NCBI GenBank assembly: GCA_045565285.1
Contig: JBJLFR010000026.1
Location: 14,030 to 78,029, forward strand
Origin: CACIIZ01 sp045565285
Lineage (GTDB): Bacteria > Pseudomonadota > Alphaproteobacteria > Rhodobacterales > Rhodobacteraceae
Direction of reading: 5' to 3'
Length of the DNA stretch: 64,000 nucleotides
The position numbers and the translations under genes are program-made. Under the pieces are notes generated by a model that worked only from the letters and a program-made list of their open reading frames with translations, was not told the DNA's origin and searched no databases. Positions 27,035 to 36,857 of this stretch are shown piece by piece (position 1 is the first letter of the stretch; each line of letters opens with the position of its first letter).

Positions 27035-28357
27035 TTAAATATATTTTTTTAAAATCTCATTTAAATCAATTTCAACTTTTAAAAGCTTTCCTAGAAAAAA
27101 TAATCCTCCTATCTTTCTTTGGATAAATAAGATGTCAGAAGATGGAATTTGTAATTTATTTCGAAATTTAATAAATTCTTGAAGATTATATTTTATCTTT
27201 TTTATTATATCAGTTCGATCAAAATTATAAACTTTTTTTTCTCTAATTGGATAAGTAACTTCATAAAATAAATCTAAAAATATAGTTTCTATTTTTTTTG
27301 GAAAAGTATCATGCAATATACCCAAATCAAATAAAGATTTTTTAATTTTTCTATGATCATTATTCCACGTAGCTATAAGAAGATTTTTAAATTTATTGCA
27401 AACTTTAGGACTTATTTTTTGTGAAGCACCAAAATCAAGTAGAATTATTTTATTTTTTTTATCATCATATAAAAAATTTGAATAGTTTGGATCTGTCTGA
27501 ATATATCCAAAATCAAAAATCTCATTAAATAATAGTTCCATAAGTTTATAAAAAATTTGATTTTTTTTGTGCTTTGATAAATTTACTATTTCATTAATAG
27601 GTATCCCAGGTTTATATTCCATCATCAAAATATTTGTTGAACATAAATTTTTATACAAAAAAGGAATTTCAAATTTTTCATCTTTAACTAAACGACTGAA
27701 TTTAAGTAGATTTTTTGCTTCTAATTCATAGTTTACTTCCTCATGTAATTGGCTTTTTGCTATTTCTAACAAAGAATAAAGATCTATTTTTGGTGGTAAA
27801 ATACCAGTTGATTTTATTAAAAATCCAAGATTTTTTATATCACTATCAATGCTATTCTTTACACCAGGATATTGCACTTTAATTGCTACTATTTCGTTAT
27901 TTTTTAATATACATTTATGTACTTGACCAATTGATGCTGCTGCTATGGGATGTGGATCAAATTCTTTAAATAATTGCATAAAATTAGATCCCCAATTTTT
28001 TTTTAATACTTCGCGTAGTTGGGAGGTTGGCATTGCATATCCTTGATCTCTTAATTGGGACAAAATTTTAAGTGCATCATTTGATAATAAGTCACCTGCT
28101 TCTAATGAAAGCAATTGTCCAACTTTCATTGAAGCACCCCTCATTTTTGAAAGGTGCCTAACAAATCTATCAATATTTTTTTCCGATGTAATTAAATCTT
28201 GAAAATTTGAATGCTTACCTGAAAAAAAATTATTAGCAGCAGAAAACAGCATATTTCCTGTAATTCCAGCAGACATTCCTGTGAAATTCATAAATCTTGA
28301 AAATCTACCACTTGGTACACTTACATAATTTCTTTTTATTTCGTAATCTTTTACCAT
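27035..28357 (-). CDS. ABC1/UbiB (AarF/COQ8-like) atypical protein kinase
   Basis: 440 residues. The family KxGQ motif is in MKVGQLLSLE near residue 98, and the Ala-rich nucleotide loop is AAASIGQVH. The kinase Lys lies in VAIKVQYPG, and the DFG-like metal motif is ILLDFGAS. COQ8-type proteins support ubiquinone synthesis at the membrane through ATPase activity. This copy lies alone, not with ubiE. A general lipid or quinone role is the safest reading. Confidence 0.87.
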   Translation of the reverse strand: MVKDYEIKRNYVSVPSGRFSRFMNFTGMSAGITGNMLFSAANNFFSGKHSNFQDLITSEKNIDRFVRHLSKMRGASMKVGQLLSLEAGDLLSNDALKILSQLRDQGYAMPTSQLREVLKKNWGSNFMQLFKEFDPHPIAAASIGQVHKCILKNNEIVAIKVQYPGVKNSIDSDIKNLGFLIKSTGILPPKIDLYSLLEIAKSQLHEEVNYELEAKNLLKFSRLVKDEKFEIPFLYKNLCSTNILMMEYKPGIPINEIVNLSKHKKNQIFYKLMELLFNEIFDFGYIQTDPNYSNFLYDDKKNKIILLDFGASQKISPKVCNKFKNLLIATWNNDHRKIKKSLFDLGILHDTFPKKIETIFLDLFYEVTYPIREKKVYNFDRTDIIKKIKYNLQEFIKFRNKLQIPSSDILFIQRKIGGLFFLGKLLKVEIDLNEILKKYI

Positions 28358-28420
28358 TGATTTTCAAATATTAATTTAATTAAATAAATCAACATTTTCA
28401 AATTTTAGAAAGCAACTTAA

Positions 28421-29179
28421 ATGAATAAGTATATGCTCAATCTTTCCGGTAAAGTTGTATTAGTTACGGGGGGTAGTCAAGGTTTAGGTTCAGTTATTTG
28501 CAACCAACTTGTGGTATCAGGTGCAAAAGTAATCTTGCACTACAACCAAAATGAAAAGTCAGCAAAGAATCTGAGAAAAGAAATAAATGGAAACATAGAA
28601 ATAATTAAAGCTAACTTAAATAAAAATTCAGAAATTAAAAAACTGATATCAAAATCAATTAAATTTTACGGTCCTATTAGTGTCCTTGTAAATTGCGCTG
28701 CTTTTGGATCAAAAAAAGTTAGTGAATTTTCAAAAGTCTCTAAAAGTTTATGGAATAAAACTCAGAAAATTAACATACTGGCACCTTTAATTTTGATTCA
28801 AGAATTTTCAAAACAAAAAAAAGCTGAGTCTGTAATAAATATTTCTTCTATTGAAAGTTTTATACCGGCAAAAAATCATGAATATTATTCCATTTCTAAA
28901 TCTGCTGTTAATATGCTGACAAAATCTGCTGCTCAAGAGTTTGGACACTTAGGTATACGTGTTAATTCTGTAAGCCCTGGTCTATTGTATAGAAAGAATA
29001 TTGGAAAAGAGTGGCCAACAGGAATAAAAAAATGGCAAGAAAAATCACCACTTGGAAAATTGGTAAACCCCCAAGATGTTGCAAATACTGTAGTTTTTTT
29101 GGCAAGTGATTTTTCTTATTCTATCAATGGTGAAAATATTACAGTTGATACTGGAATGAGTTGTGTGCAAGCATGGTGA
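28421..29179 (+). CDS. short-chain dehydrogenase/reductase
   Basis: 252 residues, a classical SDR: cofactor motif VLVTGGSQGLG, NAG-like LVNCAAFG, catalytic Ser in ISSIES, Tyr and Lys in YYSISKSA, and C-terminal SPLGKLVNPQDVANTVVFLA. It reduces or oxidises a hydroxyl or keto group with NAD(P). It is followed 28 bases later by the frameshifted HMGL-like gene, probably in one operon. The substrate is unknown. Confidence 0.9.
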   Translation: MNKYMLNLSGKVVLVTGGSQGLGSVICNQLVVSGAKVILHYNQNEKSAKNLRKEINGNIEIIKANLNKNSEIKKLISKSIKFYGPISVLVNCAAFGSKKVSEFSKVSKSLWNKTQKINILAPLILIQEFSKQKKAESVINISSIESFIPAKNHEYYSISKSAVNMLTKSAAQEFGHLGIRVNSVSPGLLYRKNIGKEWPTGIKKWQEKSPLGKLVNPQDVANTVVFLASDFSYSINGENITVDTGMSCVQAW

Positions 29180-29207
29180 TTAATAAAAAAATAGAAATTA
29201 TAATATT

Positions 29208-30429
29208 ATGAATAATTTCGAGGACTTAGATAGTTTATATAATAAAAAAGCAAAATTATATAAAAATATCAAGATTGAGAAAAAAGTAGAAATTTGTGAT
29301 TTAACTCTTGAAGCAGACGGTGAAGAAATGGCTGGCCTTAAATTCAAAGAGTCAGAAAGGTTAGAAATTGCAAAAATACTTGATGAGGTGGGTGCCCATC
29401 GCATTGCAATTATTGGTAATTCACCAAAACCTACAAAGGGTGATATTAAAAGTGCCGAAAAAATTTTGGGCTTAAATTTAAATGCTAGAACAAATGGTTT
29501 TGTAAAAACAGAAGAAGAAATTTTAACTTGTCAAAAGATAGGGTTAAAAGAAGTAGTTATTTTGGTAGGTATAAATGAAACAGCTTTTACAAAAAATATT
29601 TCTCCTAAAAATATTTTAGAAAAAAGTGAACGCCTTATTGAATATGCAAAAAAACCTTGGATTGCATGCTACTTTTATGGGTATGGACTCAACGCGAACG
29701 TCTCCTATTTACCTAAAAAAAATAATTACCAAATTGGAACCTTTATTTGATGAGTATGTTATAGGAGATAGTCTAGGAAGAATTACTCCTTATGGTATAG
29801 AATACTTGGTAAAATTAATAAAAAAATGGACAAATAAACCTATTCATTTGCATCCACATAATACTACATCTCTCGCTGTTGCTAATTCTCTTTCGGGAGT
29901 CTTGAGTGGGTTATCAGTCGTTCATACAACAGTTAATGGATTAGGAGAATTCTCAGGTTTGGCAGCTACAGAAGAGCTTTCTGCTGCAATTGATATACAT
30001 GCAGGTATTTCTTTAGGTTTAAATTACTCTAAATTACAAGAGGCAAGTAGTTTAGTTTCTCGTATTACAGGCATACAAACTCCTCCTTTTAAACCAATTA
30101 CTGGAAAATCTGCATTTGCAATACCTGAAACTGAAGAAACTCAGGAATTTATGTATAATTTAAGTCTTGAAAATAAAATATTTGAAGGGATGCCTATACC
30201 TCCTAAGTTAGTTGGAAAAAATATAACATTTTCAATTGGTAAAAAATGTAATGAATTTACAGTATTATATAACTTAAAAGAATGTGGTTATGAAATTACA
30301 AAAAAAGAAGCTAAGATTATAGCGAGAGAAGTAAGAAGAAGATTATCCAAAAGAAGTAAATATTGCTTAATAACTCAGCATGAGTTGTTGAGAATATTTT
30401 TAGATTTAAGAGATAAACTTTTTATTTAA
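29208..30429 (+). pseudogene. HMGL-like TIM-barrel synthase/lyase (isopropylmalate/homocitrate synthase superfamily), frameshifted
   Basis: The first frame runs from ATG 29208 and goes out of register after IEYAKK. The second frame carries on exactly with LGLHATFMGMDSTRTSPIY. One extra base in the A7-CC run at 29648-29656 explains the break; without it the product is 406 residues, normal for the family. Landmarks are the N-terminal CDLTLEADGEEM (metal Asp), the HLHPHNTTSLAVANS metal site, and TTVNGLGEFSGLAA. The enzyme class joins or splits acyl-CoA and keto acids. The break may be a real mutation, a slippage site or a sequencing error in a homopolymer. Confidence 0.83.
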
Positions 30430-31784
30430 AATTTATCAGTAAAATTGATTGAGTTTATTTTTAGGTAAAACCTAAGAATTAAACTAATTGATGCTAAAGT
30501 GAGACCTATAACCATTCCTAACCATATACCGATACTACCTATATTAAAAATAAAACCTAATATATAGCCTGAACCAATTCCAAAAATCCAATAACTAATT
30601 AATGCTAGCATGAATGGTATTTGAACATCTTGTATACCTCTCAACAAACCTAATCCCGAAGCCTGCAATCCATCAACTAGATGAAAAATTGCAGCAAACA
30701 TAAGTAATAATACAGCTAAGTTTATAATTTCATTACTAGAATCTATTTTTTTGTCTAGAAAAAGAGATAATAAAAATTCCGGAAAAGTTACGAATAAGCA
30801 AATAACAATAAATGCATAAAATGTTGTCAATAATAGAGTTGCTTTTGCAATATCAAATAATTTAATTTTATCTTCCTTTTTACCATATGAGTTCCCTACT
30901 AGAGTTGTAGAAGCTTGAGATAAACCTACATGAAACATAAAAGTTAAACCTGCTAATTGCATAGTGATACCATGTGCTGCTAGCTCAATTTTACCTAACC
31001 ATCCCATCATAATGGCACTACTTGTAAAAAGACTAGTTTCCGCAAAATAAGTGAAGCCAATAGGGTAACCTAATAAAAAAACCTTTTTAAGGAAATCGAA
31101 ATCTAATCTCCAAAAACTATTGAAAATCTTATAACTGTAAAGCTTATAATATAAAAAGAAAATAAAACAAATTAGCATGAAAAATTGAACCAAAAGGGTT
31201 GATAAACTAGCACCTTTTATTCCTAATTCGGGAATTCCTAAATTACCAAAAATTAAAATCCAGTTTAAAATAATTTTTATTGGAAAAGCTGCGAATGTTA
31301 TCCAGAAAATAACGTGTGTAAATTTTAAACCAGTTAGAAAACTACGTAAAGTTACCACAGCTAATGCTGGAAACATGGAAAATCCCATCAAAATAAGATA
31401 TTCCTCAGCTATTTTTGAAATTTCAGAATTTTGACCAATCGCCAGTAAAATAGTTTCAGAAAATAAAAACAAGTTTAATGCTAATAAACTGTAAATAAAG
31501 GAAATCCATAATCCCATTCTTGCTACTCTACGTACTTTTATATGGTCACCTTTTGCATCATACGCAGCAACTAAAGGTACAATGGCAAATGAAAATCCAG
31601 AACCAATGATGAATATGGAAAAGAAAAAAGATCCCCCTATAACGGCTGATGCTAGTGCTTCAGAGCTGTAATGACCAAGCATAGCAGTATCTACAATATT
31701 TAGAGAAAATTGTGCTACATTGCTACCAATCAATGGTAACGCCAATAAAAAGAGTTTGTGAATAATTGGATTAGATAATTTCAT
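30426..31784 (-). CDS. MATE-family multidrug/toxin efflux transporter
   Basis: 452 residues with about twelve membrane segments. Landmarks of NorM-type MATE proteins are the N-terminal PLIGSNVAQFSLNIVDTAML, GHYSSEALASA, and the second-half TLVGNSYGKKE. It exports cationic compounds using a Na+ or H+ gradient. It ends convergently with the HMGL-like gene, overlapping it by 4 bases. Confidence 0.9.
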   Translation of the reverse strand: MKLSNPIIHKLFLLALPLIGSNVAQFSLNIVDTAMLGHYSSEALASAVIGGSFFFSIFIIGSGFSFAIVPLVAAYDAKGDHIKVRRVARMGLWISFIYSLLALNLFLFSETILLAIGQNSEISKIAEEYLILMGFSMFPALAVVTLRSFLTGLKFTHVIFWITFAAFPIKIILNWILIFGNLGIPELGIKGASLSTLLVQFFMLICFIFFLYYKLYSYKIFNSFWRLDFDFLKKVFLLGYPIGFTYFAETSLFTSSAIMMGWLGKIELAAHGITMQLAGLTFMFHVGLSQASTTLVGNSYGKKEDKIKLFDIAKATLLLTTFYAFIVICLFVTFPEFLLSLFLDKKIDSSNEIINLAVLLLMFAAIFHLVDGLQASGLGLLRGIQDVQIPFMLALISYWIFGIGSGYILGFIFNIGSIGIWLGMVIGLTLASISLILRFYLKINSINFTDKF

Positions 31785-31895
31785 AATAATGCCTAATCAT
31801 TTAAAAGCAGAAATAGCAATAATTATTCTTTATATTTAAAAACAATAAAATTAACCTATTAAATGAAACAAAATTAAAATTATGAGGTTAGAATT

Positions 31896-32664
31896 ATGAG
31901 CATAAATTTTAAAAATGCTATTGTTCGTCTACCTAGTGAGGTCCATAATTAATGCGATTAGCTCAAAAGGACTTTCTCCAAACTTTTTAAAAGCAAAAGA
32001 ACAACATCAAGCGTATATTGACATACTTAAAAAAACTGGTTTGGATGTAAAGATATTAAATCCACTAAAATATCTTCCTGATAGTTTGTTTGTCGAAGAT
32101 CCAGCTCTTATTTATAATAAAATATGTATCATCTTAAAACCCGGTGTAGTTACAAGATTCGAAGAAGCATCTAAATTAAAAATCGAAATTTCTGAATTAT
32201 TTGATCAATTTTTTACAATAGAAGATGGTTACATAGAAGGTGGCGATATTTTGAGAATCAACAACCATTTTATTATTGGTATATCTAGTAGAACAGATGA
32301 GAATGGAGCTAATAGTTTAAAAAAGATTATAGAAAAAAATGGTGGAACTTCAGAAATTGCAATTACTCCTGATAATATATTACATTTTAAATCAGAATGT
32401 AGCCTTTTGGATGAAGAGACTATTTTAGCAACTAAAAACCTTATAGAAACTGGTTTTTTTGATAAAAAATACCGAATAATTAAAGTTCCTGACAGTGAAG
32501 AAAATGGAGCTAACTGCCTACGAATTAATGAGCAATTACTAGTCCCAAAGGGATATCCAAAGCTTTTAGATATATTATCAAAAGATTATAAAGTAAGAGT
32601 ATTGGATGTTACCGAAATGGAAAAAGTTGATGCTGGATTAAGTTGTTTGAGCCTAAGATGGTAA
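31896..32664 (+). pseudogene. dimethylarginine dimethylaminohydrolase (DDAH), frameshifted near the start
   Basis: The likely true start is ATG 31896, preceded by GAGG at 31884-31887. It begins MSINFKNAIVRLPS and then shifts frame at about 31935-31940, where one extra base (a G near 31938) would explain the break. The other frame continues RSIINAISSKGLSPN. The corrected product is 255 residues, the DDAH norm. LPDSLFVEDPAL, EDGYIEGGDIL, catalytic His in LHFKSECSLLDE and catalytic Cys in GLSCLSLRW are present. DDAH hydrolyses methylated arginine to citrulline and methylamines. Without correction a 249-residue chain from ATG 31915 would lack the proper N-terminus. Confidence 0.85.
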
Positions 32665-32671
32665 TTTGATT

Positions 32672-33134
32672 TTAATTACCCCAATACTCCAATTCATTTA
32701 TCCATTTTTTTTCTGCTTTAAATGATTTAGCACCATCAATTACTTTTTCTAAATATCCTTTTTTGGGAATTCCAATTATTTGGTTAAAAGCAATATAAAC
32801 AAGTATTAATATTTTTTGATTTAAAAATGGAATATAGAAATATTTTTTGAAATAAATTTTCTTTTTTATACCTTCGTAATAATCAAGATTTAATTCGTTT
32901 TTTAAATTAATTGACCAAAGAACACCATTAACAGTGGAATAATTACGAGGAATAATAGTTGCTACCCCCTCTTGAATTGATAATAAACTGATAACCCAAT
33001 ATAGATATCTTGCCTAATGTTCTAGAATTTGGGCATCTAAAGTTCATTTGCTCAATGTTCATATTTGAACCATAAGCAAAATAAAAAGTATTAGTATTAT
33101 TTCTTAATAAATTCCTTTCACTTTTATTTTTCAT
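32672..33134 (-). pseudogene. gamma-glutamylcyclotransferase-like (GGCT/AIG2) protein, frameshifted
   Basis: From ATG 33134 the chain has the family opening FYFAYGSNMNIEQMNFRCPN and GYQFIINSRGG, then stops early. Removing one base from the C5 run at 32965-32969 (G5 on this strand) restores VATIIPRNYSTVNGVLWSIN and NLDYYEG, and the frame then runs to TAA at 32672-32674. The corrected length is 153 residues, normal for GGCT. The family converts gamma-glutamyl amino acids to 5-oxoproline. The indel sits in a homopolymer, so sequencing error must be considered. Confidence 0.82.
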
Positions 33135-33212
33135 TTTTAAAACTTTAAAAATTTTTATTTTCTATTATTCTCAAGTTGACTAGATTATTCTCCAATACCA
33201 AAATGATATAAA

Positions 33213-34589
33213 ATGAATGATATGATAAATAGAACAATAATTGAACCAAAAAGGTCAATAGATGTGATCCATGAAACAGATGTATTAGTGGTTGGGTCAG
33301 GTCCAGGAGGTTTGTCAGCAGCCATTGCCTCTGCAAGATGTGGAGTTAAAACAACATTACTAGAACGATTTGGTTGTTTTGGGGGCAATATTACCGTAGT
33401 AGGTGTAGAAGGTTTTGCGTGGTATAGACATGAAAAAACAATTGAGGCTGGAGGTATTGGCAGAGAATTTGAGGATCTAGCAAAAGAAATGGGAGCAGCA
33501 GTTCCTGAAAGTCAATCTTTAAGCTATGAGTTAGATAGTGAGGGTTTTAAAATAGTTGCTGACAAACTTGTTACAGATTCAGGAATACATCCCATGCTAC
33601 ATCGATCATTTTCAATGCCCATAATGGAAGGAAATACAATTGTTGGTGTTATTGTTGAATCAAAAGCTGGTAGAGAAGCAATCTTGTCAAAAGTTGTGAT
33701 TGATGCAACTGGAGATGCCGATGTTGCTTTTCGAGCTGGAGCTAAAATCAAAACTATGCCAGTAGAAGAACAAATGGCTACATCAGTAATGTTTCATTTA
33801 GCTGGAGTAAATAAAAAAGCTTTCCTAACCGAAATTCAAAATAATCCTCAGTCCTACAAAGATTGGTCAGATAGTGAATGGGAAGTAGAAACGGATGGAA
33901 AAGAGGATGACTTATTTTCCCCATTCATAAAAAAACCTTTTCAAGAAGCAATTAATGATGGTCTTTTACCTTCAGATTTGAAAACTATTGGAGGCACCTG
34001 GGGGGCAGTTCACGATACTGGAGAGCTAACATATATGAATATAATTCAATTATCTAATATAGATGGAACTAATCCTAATGATCTAACGAAAGGAGAGATG
34101 GAGGGACGAAGACAAGCTATGCTGGCTATCGAAGCTTTGAAAAAATATTATCCAGGCTGTGAAAATGCTCGTTTAAGAAATTTTGGTATGAGTATAGGTA
34201 TAAGGGATACAAGAAAGTTGGACGCAATTTATAATATGACTGAGTTAGATGTAAGAAATCAAGCAAAGTTTGAGGATTCTATTGGTATTTATCCAGAGTT
34301 TATTGACGGCTATGGGCTTTTAATTATACCAACAACAGGTCGATACATGGAACTTCCTTATAGATCAATGATTCCAAAAAATATTAATGGTTTATTGGTA
34401 ACAGGCCGAGCTACAGGTGGAGATAAAATATCCCATGCAGCTACAAGAAATATGTCGTGCTGCAGTGTAAATGGACAAGGAGCTGGAGTAGCTGCTGCTA
34501 CAGCAGTAAAATCAAATCGTGATGTAAAAAATATTAATATTTTCAATGTTAAAAAAGAACTGGAAAAACAAGGTGTTCGAATGAATTAA
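33213..34589 (+). CDS. FAD-dependent oxidoreductase of unknown substrate (PF12831-like)
   Basis: 458 residues. The FAD motif is VLVVGSGPGGLSAAIASARCG, followed by LLERFGCFGGNIT. VVIDATGDADVAFRAGA and the late GLLVTGRATGGDKISHAA are typical of the FAD_oxidored family. The substrate is unknown. It is intact, unlike the neighbouring GGCT and DDAH genes, and starts 78 bases from the divergent GGCT gene. Confidence 0.85.
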   Translation: MNDMINRTIIEPKRSIDVIHETDVLVVGSGPGGLSAAIASARCGVKTTLLERFGCFGGNITVVGVEGFAWYRHEKTIEAGGIGREFEDLAKEMGAAVPESQSLSYELDSEGFKIVADKLVTDSGIHPMLHRSFSMPIMEGNTIVGVIVESKAGREAILSKVVIDATGDADVAFRAGAKIKTMPVEEQMATSVMFHLAGVNKKAFLTEIQNNPQSYKDWSDSEWEVETDGKEDDLFSPFIKKPFQEAINDGLLPSDLKTIGGTWGAVHDTGELTYMNIIQLSNIDGTNPNDLTKGEMEGRRQAMLAIEALKKYYPGCENARLRNFGMSIGIRDTRKLDAIYNMTELDVRNQAKFEDSIGIYPEFIDGYGLLIIPTTGRYMELPYRSMIPKNINGLLVTGRATGGDKISHAATRNMSCCSVNGQGAGVAAATAVKSNRDVKNINIFNVKKELEKQGVRMN

Positions 34590-34595
34590 TAATAA

Positions 34596-34676
34596 TTAAT
34601 TAAAAATAAACCCTGCTATTGCAATTGGAATAATTAAAACAACTATAAAGATAGCAATCAAATATATAATTTTCAT
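34596..34676 (-). CDS. possible 26-residue membrane peptide
   Basis: ATG 34676 to TAA 34596 encodes MKIIYLIAIFIVV followed by more hydrophobic residues (26 in all), one transmembrane helix with a positive N-terminus. The ribosome site is weak (GGCAGAA upstream). AT-rich DNA often yields such hydrophobic short frames by chance, so this is tentative. It lies just after the flavoprotein gene on the opposite strand. Confidence 0.3.
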   Translation of the reverse strand: MKIIYLIAIFIVVLIIPIAIAGFIFN

Positions 34677-34883
34677 TTCTGCCAAATATTATTACTAAAA
34701 TAATCTATATTATTTAACCAAACTCTTTTAATTGTAAAGATTACACACCTTTGACCTTGAGAGTGAATTTCTCCAAATACCCTCAAAAACATTGAGAAAT
34801 ATTAGTTAATAGATGTGATGATAAAGTTACAAAACATGGATTAAATCATTGCCTAAAAGATAAATATCAGATTAATTTAGATT

Positions 34884-35213
34884 TTAAAATTCAAAATCTT
34901 TTAAAAAAGGCTTTAAAAGATCAAAATCTGGGGAAACTTTAGAGCATGAATTTATAACTAATTCGTGATTACCTTCCTCCATATTACCATTAATTAGTCT
35001 GAAAGGATCATCTTTGTAAACAGAAATTAATTCTTTTTGGGCCATCTCTGATGTTGTTGCATTTTGTCTATCAACTGTAAAAGTACCATCTATTTTTCCA
35101 CCAGCAAAGCTAATATGAAACTTCAATTCCCAATACCAATAATCATCCATTTTAATCTCGCAAAATTTTACTTTAGCATTATATTTTTTTAAAAAAATGG
35201 GACTAATTGTCAT
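34884..35213 (-). CDS. small protein of unknown function
   Basis: 109 residues, soluble-looking, acidic toward the C-terminus. DYWYWELKFHISFAGGKIDG suggests a beta-rich segment. There is no signal peptide or known motif, and I do not recognise it. It stands alone with about 200 AT-rich, gene-free bases on either side, in a stretch of three orphan genes before tRNA-Asn. Confidence 0.55.
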   Translation of the reverse strand: MTISPIFLKKYNAKVKFCEIKMDDYWYWELKFHISFAGGKIDGTFTVDRQNATTSEMAQKELISVYKDDPFRLINGNMEEGNHELVINSCSKVSPDFDLLKPFLKDFEF

Positions 35214-35442
35214 TGTATAAATTAAATATAAATTATATTATACGTATATTAAATATCTTAATTTAGAATTAAAGGGCTTCATCTTGAAAAGCTCCTAAAT
35301 AAAAAGATATAATATATAAATTCTTCTATTTATGAATGGTTATAAATACAAAAAGATTTATTTATAGATATTTACTAGTCTAATTAATATGAAAGAAATT
35401 CATCTATTTTAAAACTGTATAATTATATTGGCGATAAAAATA

Positions 35443-35904
35443 ATGTGCAAAAAATTAATAGTTAGTTATATAACATTAGTCTTATCTTTTGGAACTCTTG
35501 CTAATAGTGAGATAGTTGGTAAAGGTTTAATTTGTTATTTAAAAGATAAACCTAGAGTCTCAAATTATTCTGATATCGTAGTATACTTTAATCAGAACAA
35601 AGAAGTTGAACTTAATAGAATTTTTAGAGAATTAGATTATTTTAAATTTATGAAAACTCCTGAGATTACACCAAAATTAGAGGCAGATGCAGGTGAGATT
35701 CGATGGATCTGCACAACAGGATGTCCAAAAGAAACTTATGGGAATTTTGTTTTAAATAGAAAAACTTTGGAACTAAGATCTGCCACAGAAAAATTTAATT
35801 GTGAGGTATTACCTTCTTCAATAACTCTAAAAGAAAAATTATCTTCAAGAGTTAATGAACTACAAAACCAATATGATGAAGAATTAAAAGGCAATAAAAT
35901 ATAA
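35443..35904 (+). CDS. secreted protein of unknown function
   Basis: About 153 residues from ATG 35443; a TTG at 35428 is in frame but would put five residues before the signal peptide. The signal peptide is MCKKLIVSYITLVLSFG with cleavage near TLANS. The mature part has four cysteines (LICYLK, WICTTGCPKE, FNCEVL), which suggests disulfide bonding in the periplasm, and a Lys/Glu-rich tail. I do not recognise the family. Confidence 0.6.
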   Translation: MCKKLIVSYITLVLSFGTLANSEIVGKGLICYLKDKPRVSNYSDIVVYFNQNKEVELNRIFRELDYFKFMKTPEITPKLEADAGEIRWICTTGCPKETYGNFVLNRKTLELRSATEKFNCEVLPSSITLKEKLSSRVNELQNQYDEELKGNKI

Positions 35905-36087
35905 AAATTTTATTTTATTAATTTTCAATCTTTTTGATTCTAATTATCTTAAAACTAAAGTTCCTCCTAGAATTAGAAAGATAAATCTTATTAATTATTA
36001 TAAAATAGTTTTGCCACTAACGACCCATATACCTTATATATTCAAAATATAAATTTCAGTTTTCTAGCATATTTTGGGTATTTTATT

Positions 36088-36651
36088 TCATAATTTAGGG
36101 CATGGTGCATAATTATTTCTTGAATCACAAAGAAAAACCTGTGACACGGACTTAGACCAATCTTGTATTTGGGTATCATTAGGTTCATATTTCCAAGCTT
36201 TTTGAATTATATAAAGTGCATCATTACCAGAAATTACCTTGATCATTGTGAATTCAGGTTTATTTGTGTTTGGATTTCTTCCACAAATTGTCATAAAAAA
36301 ATTAAATGAATATCCATATTCTTCGCCATTTGTTATTGACAAGCCTCTTCCATTATCACAAATGTCAATTATAGCACCAATGAACTTATGTACAAAGTTC
36401 TCAATGTTTCTAGATGGATAATTAAACAAGACTTGAACGGTCACCATTTCTGACCAATCATCTTTATTTTGCCCATAAGGAAACCATTCTGAGATATAAA
36501 TACCATTATTATTATCAGAAAAACCCATCTTATATCCATCTGGGGGTGCAAAAAGTAGGTTTTCTCCATTAAGTTCTTCAGAAAAAGTATGAAATGGCAA
36601 ATATAACAGTTGTAATATTATTAGGGTTCTTATCATAAGACAATAATCCAT
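36088..36651 (-). CDS. secreted protein of unknown function
   Basis: 187 residues with an N-terminal hydrophobic signal (MIRTLIILQLLYLPFHTF, cleavage near SEE). The mature chain is rich in Asn, Trp and Tyr and holds four cysteines (IDICDNG, MTICGRN, FLCDSR, APCPKL), consistent with a periplasmic or surface protein. LLFAPPDGYKMGF may be a domain start, but I cannot name a family. It lies 207 bases from tRNA-Asn. Confidence 0.6.
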   Translation of the reverse strand: MDYCLMIRTLIILQLLYLPFHTFSEELNGENLLFAPPDGYKMGFSDNNNGIYISEWFPYGQNKDDWSEMVTVQVLFNYPSRNIENFVHKFIGAIIDICDNGRGLSITNGEEYGYSFNFFMTICGRNPNTNKPEFTMIKVISGNDALYIIQKAWKYEPNDTQIQDWSKSVSQVFLCDSRNNYAPCPKL

Positions 36652-36857
36652 TAGAAATTTACTGGTGAAAAGTTCAAAATTTCATACCTTTCCACACCAA
36701 AATGTGTGAGCTCTAGTACTGCCTAATATAAGATACTGTTTTTGTGGTACCCTACCCTTTAACAAATTATATCAATAAAACCCAGATAAAGGTGATTTTT
36801 TCTCCTCTTATTACCAAGAAAAAAATACTTTGCCATATTTCGGCTAAGGCTTTTATA

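Noticed and set aside
35905..36087. Gene-free stretch between two secreted-protein genes
   Set aside because: Only AT-rich sequence seen. No hairpin with a T run or riboswitch-like structure that I could support.
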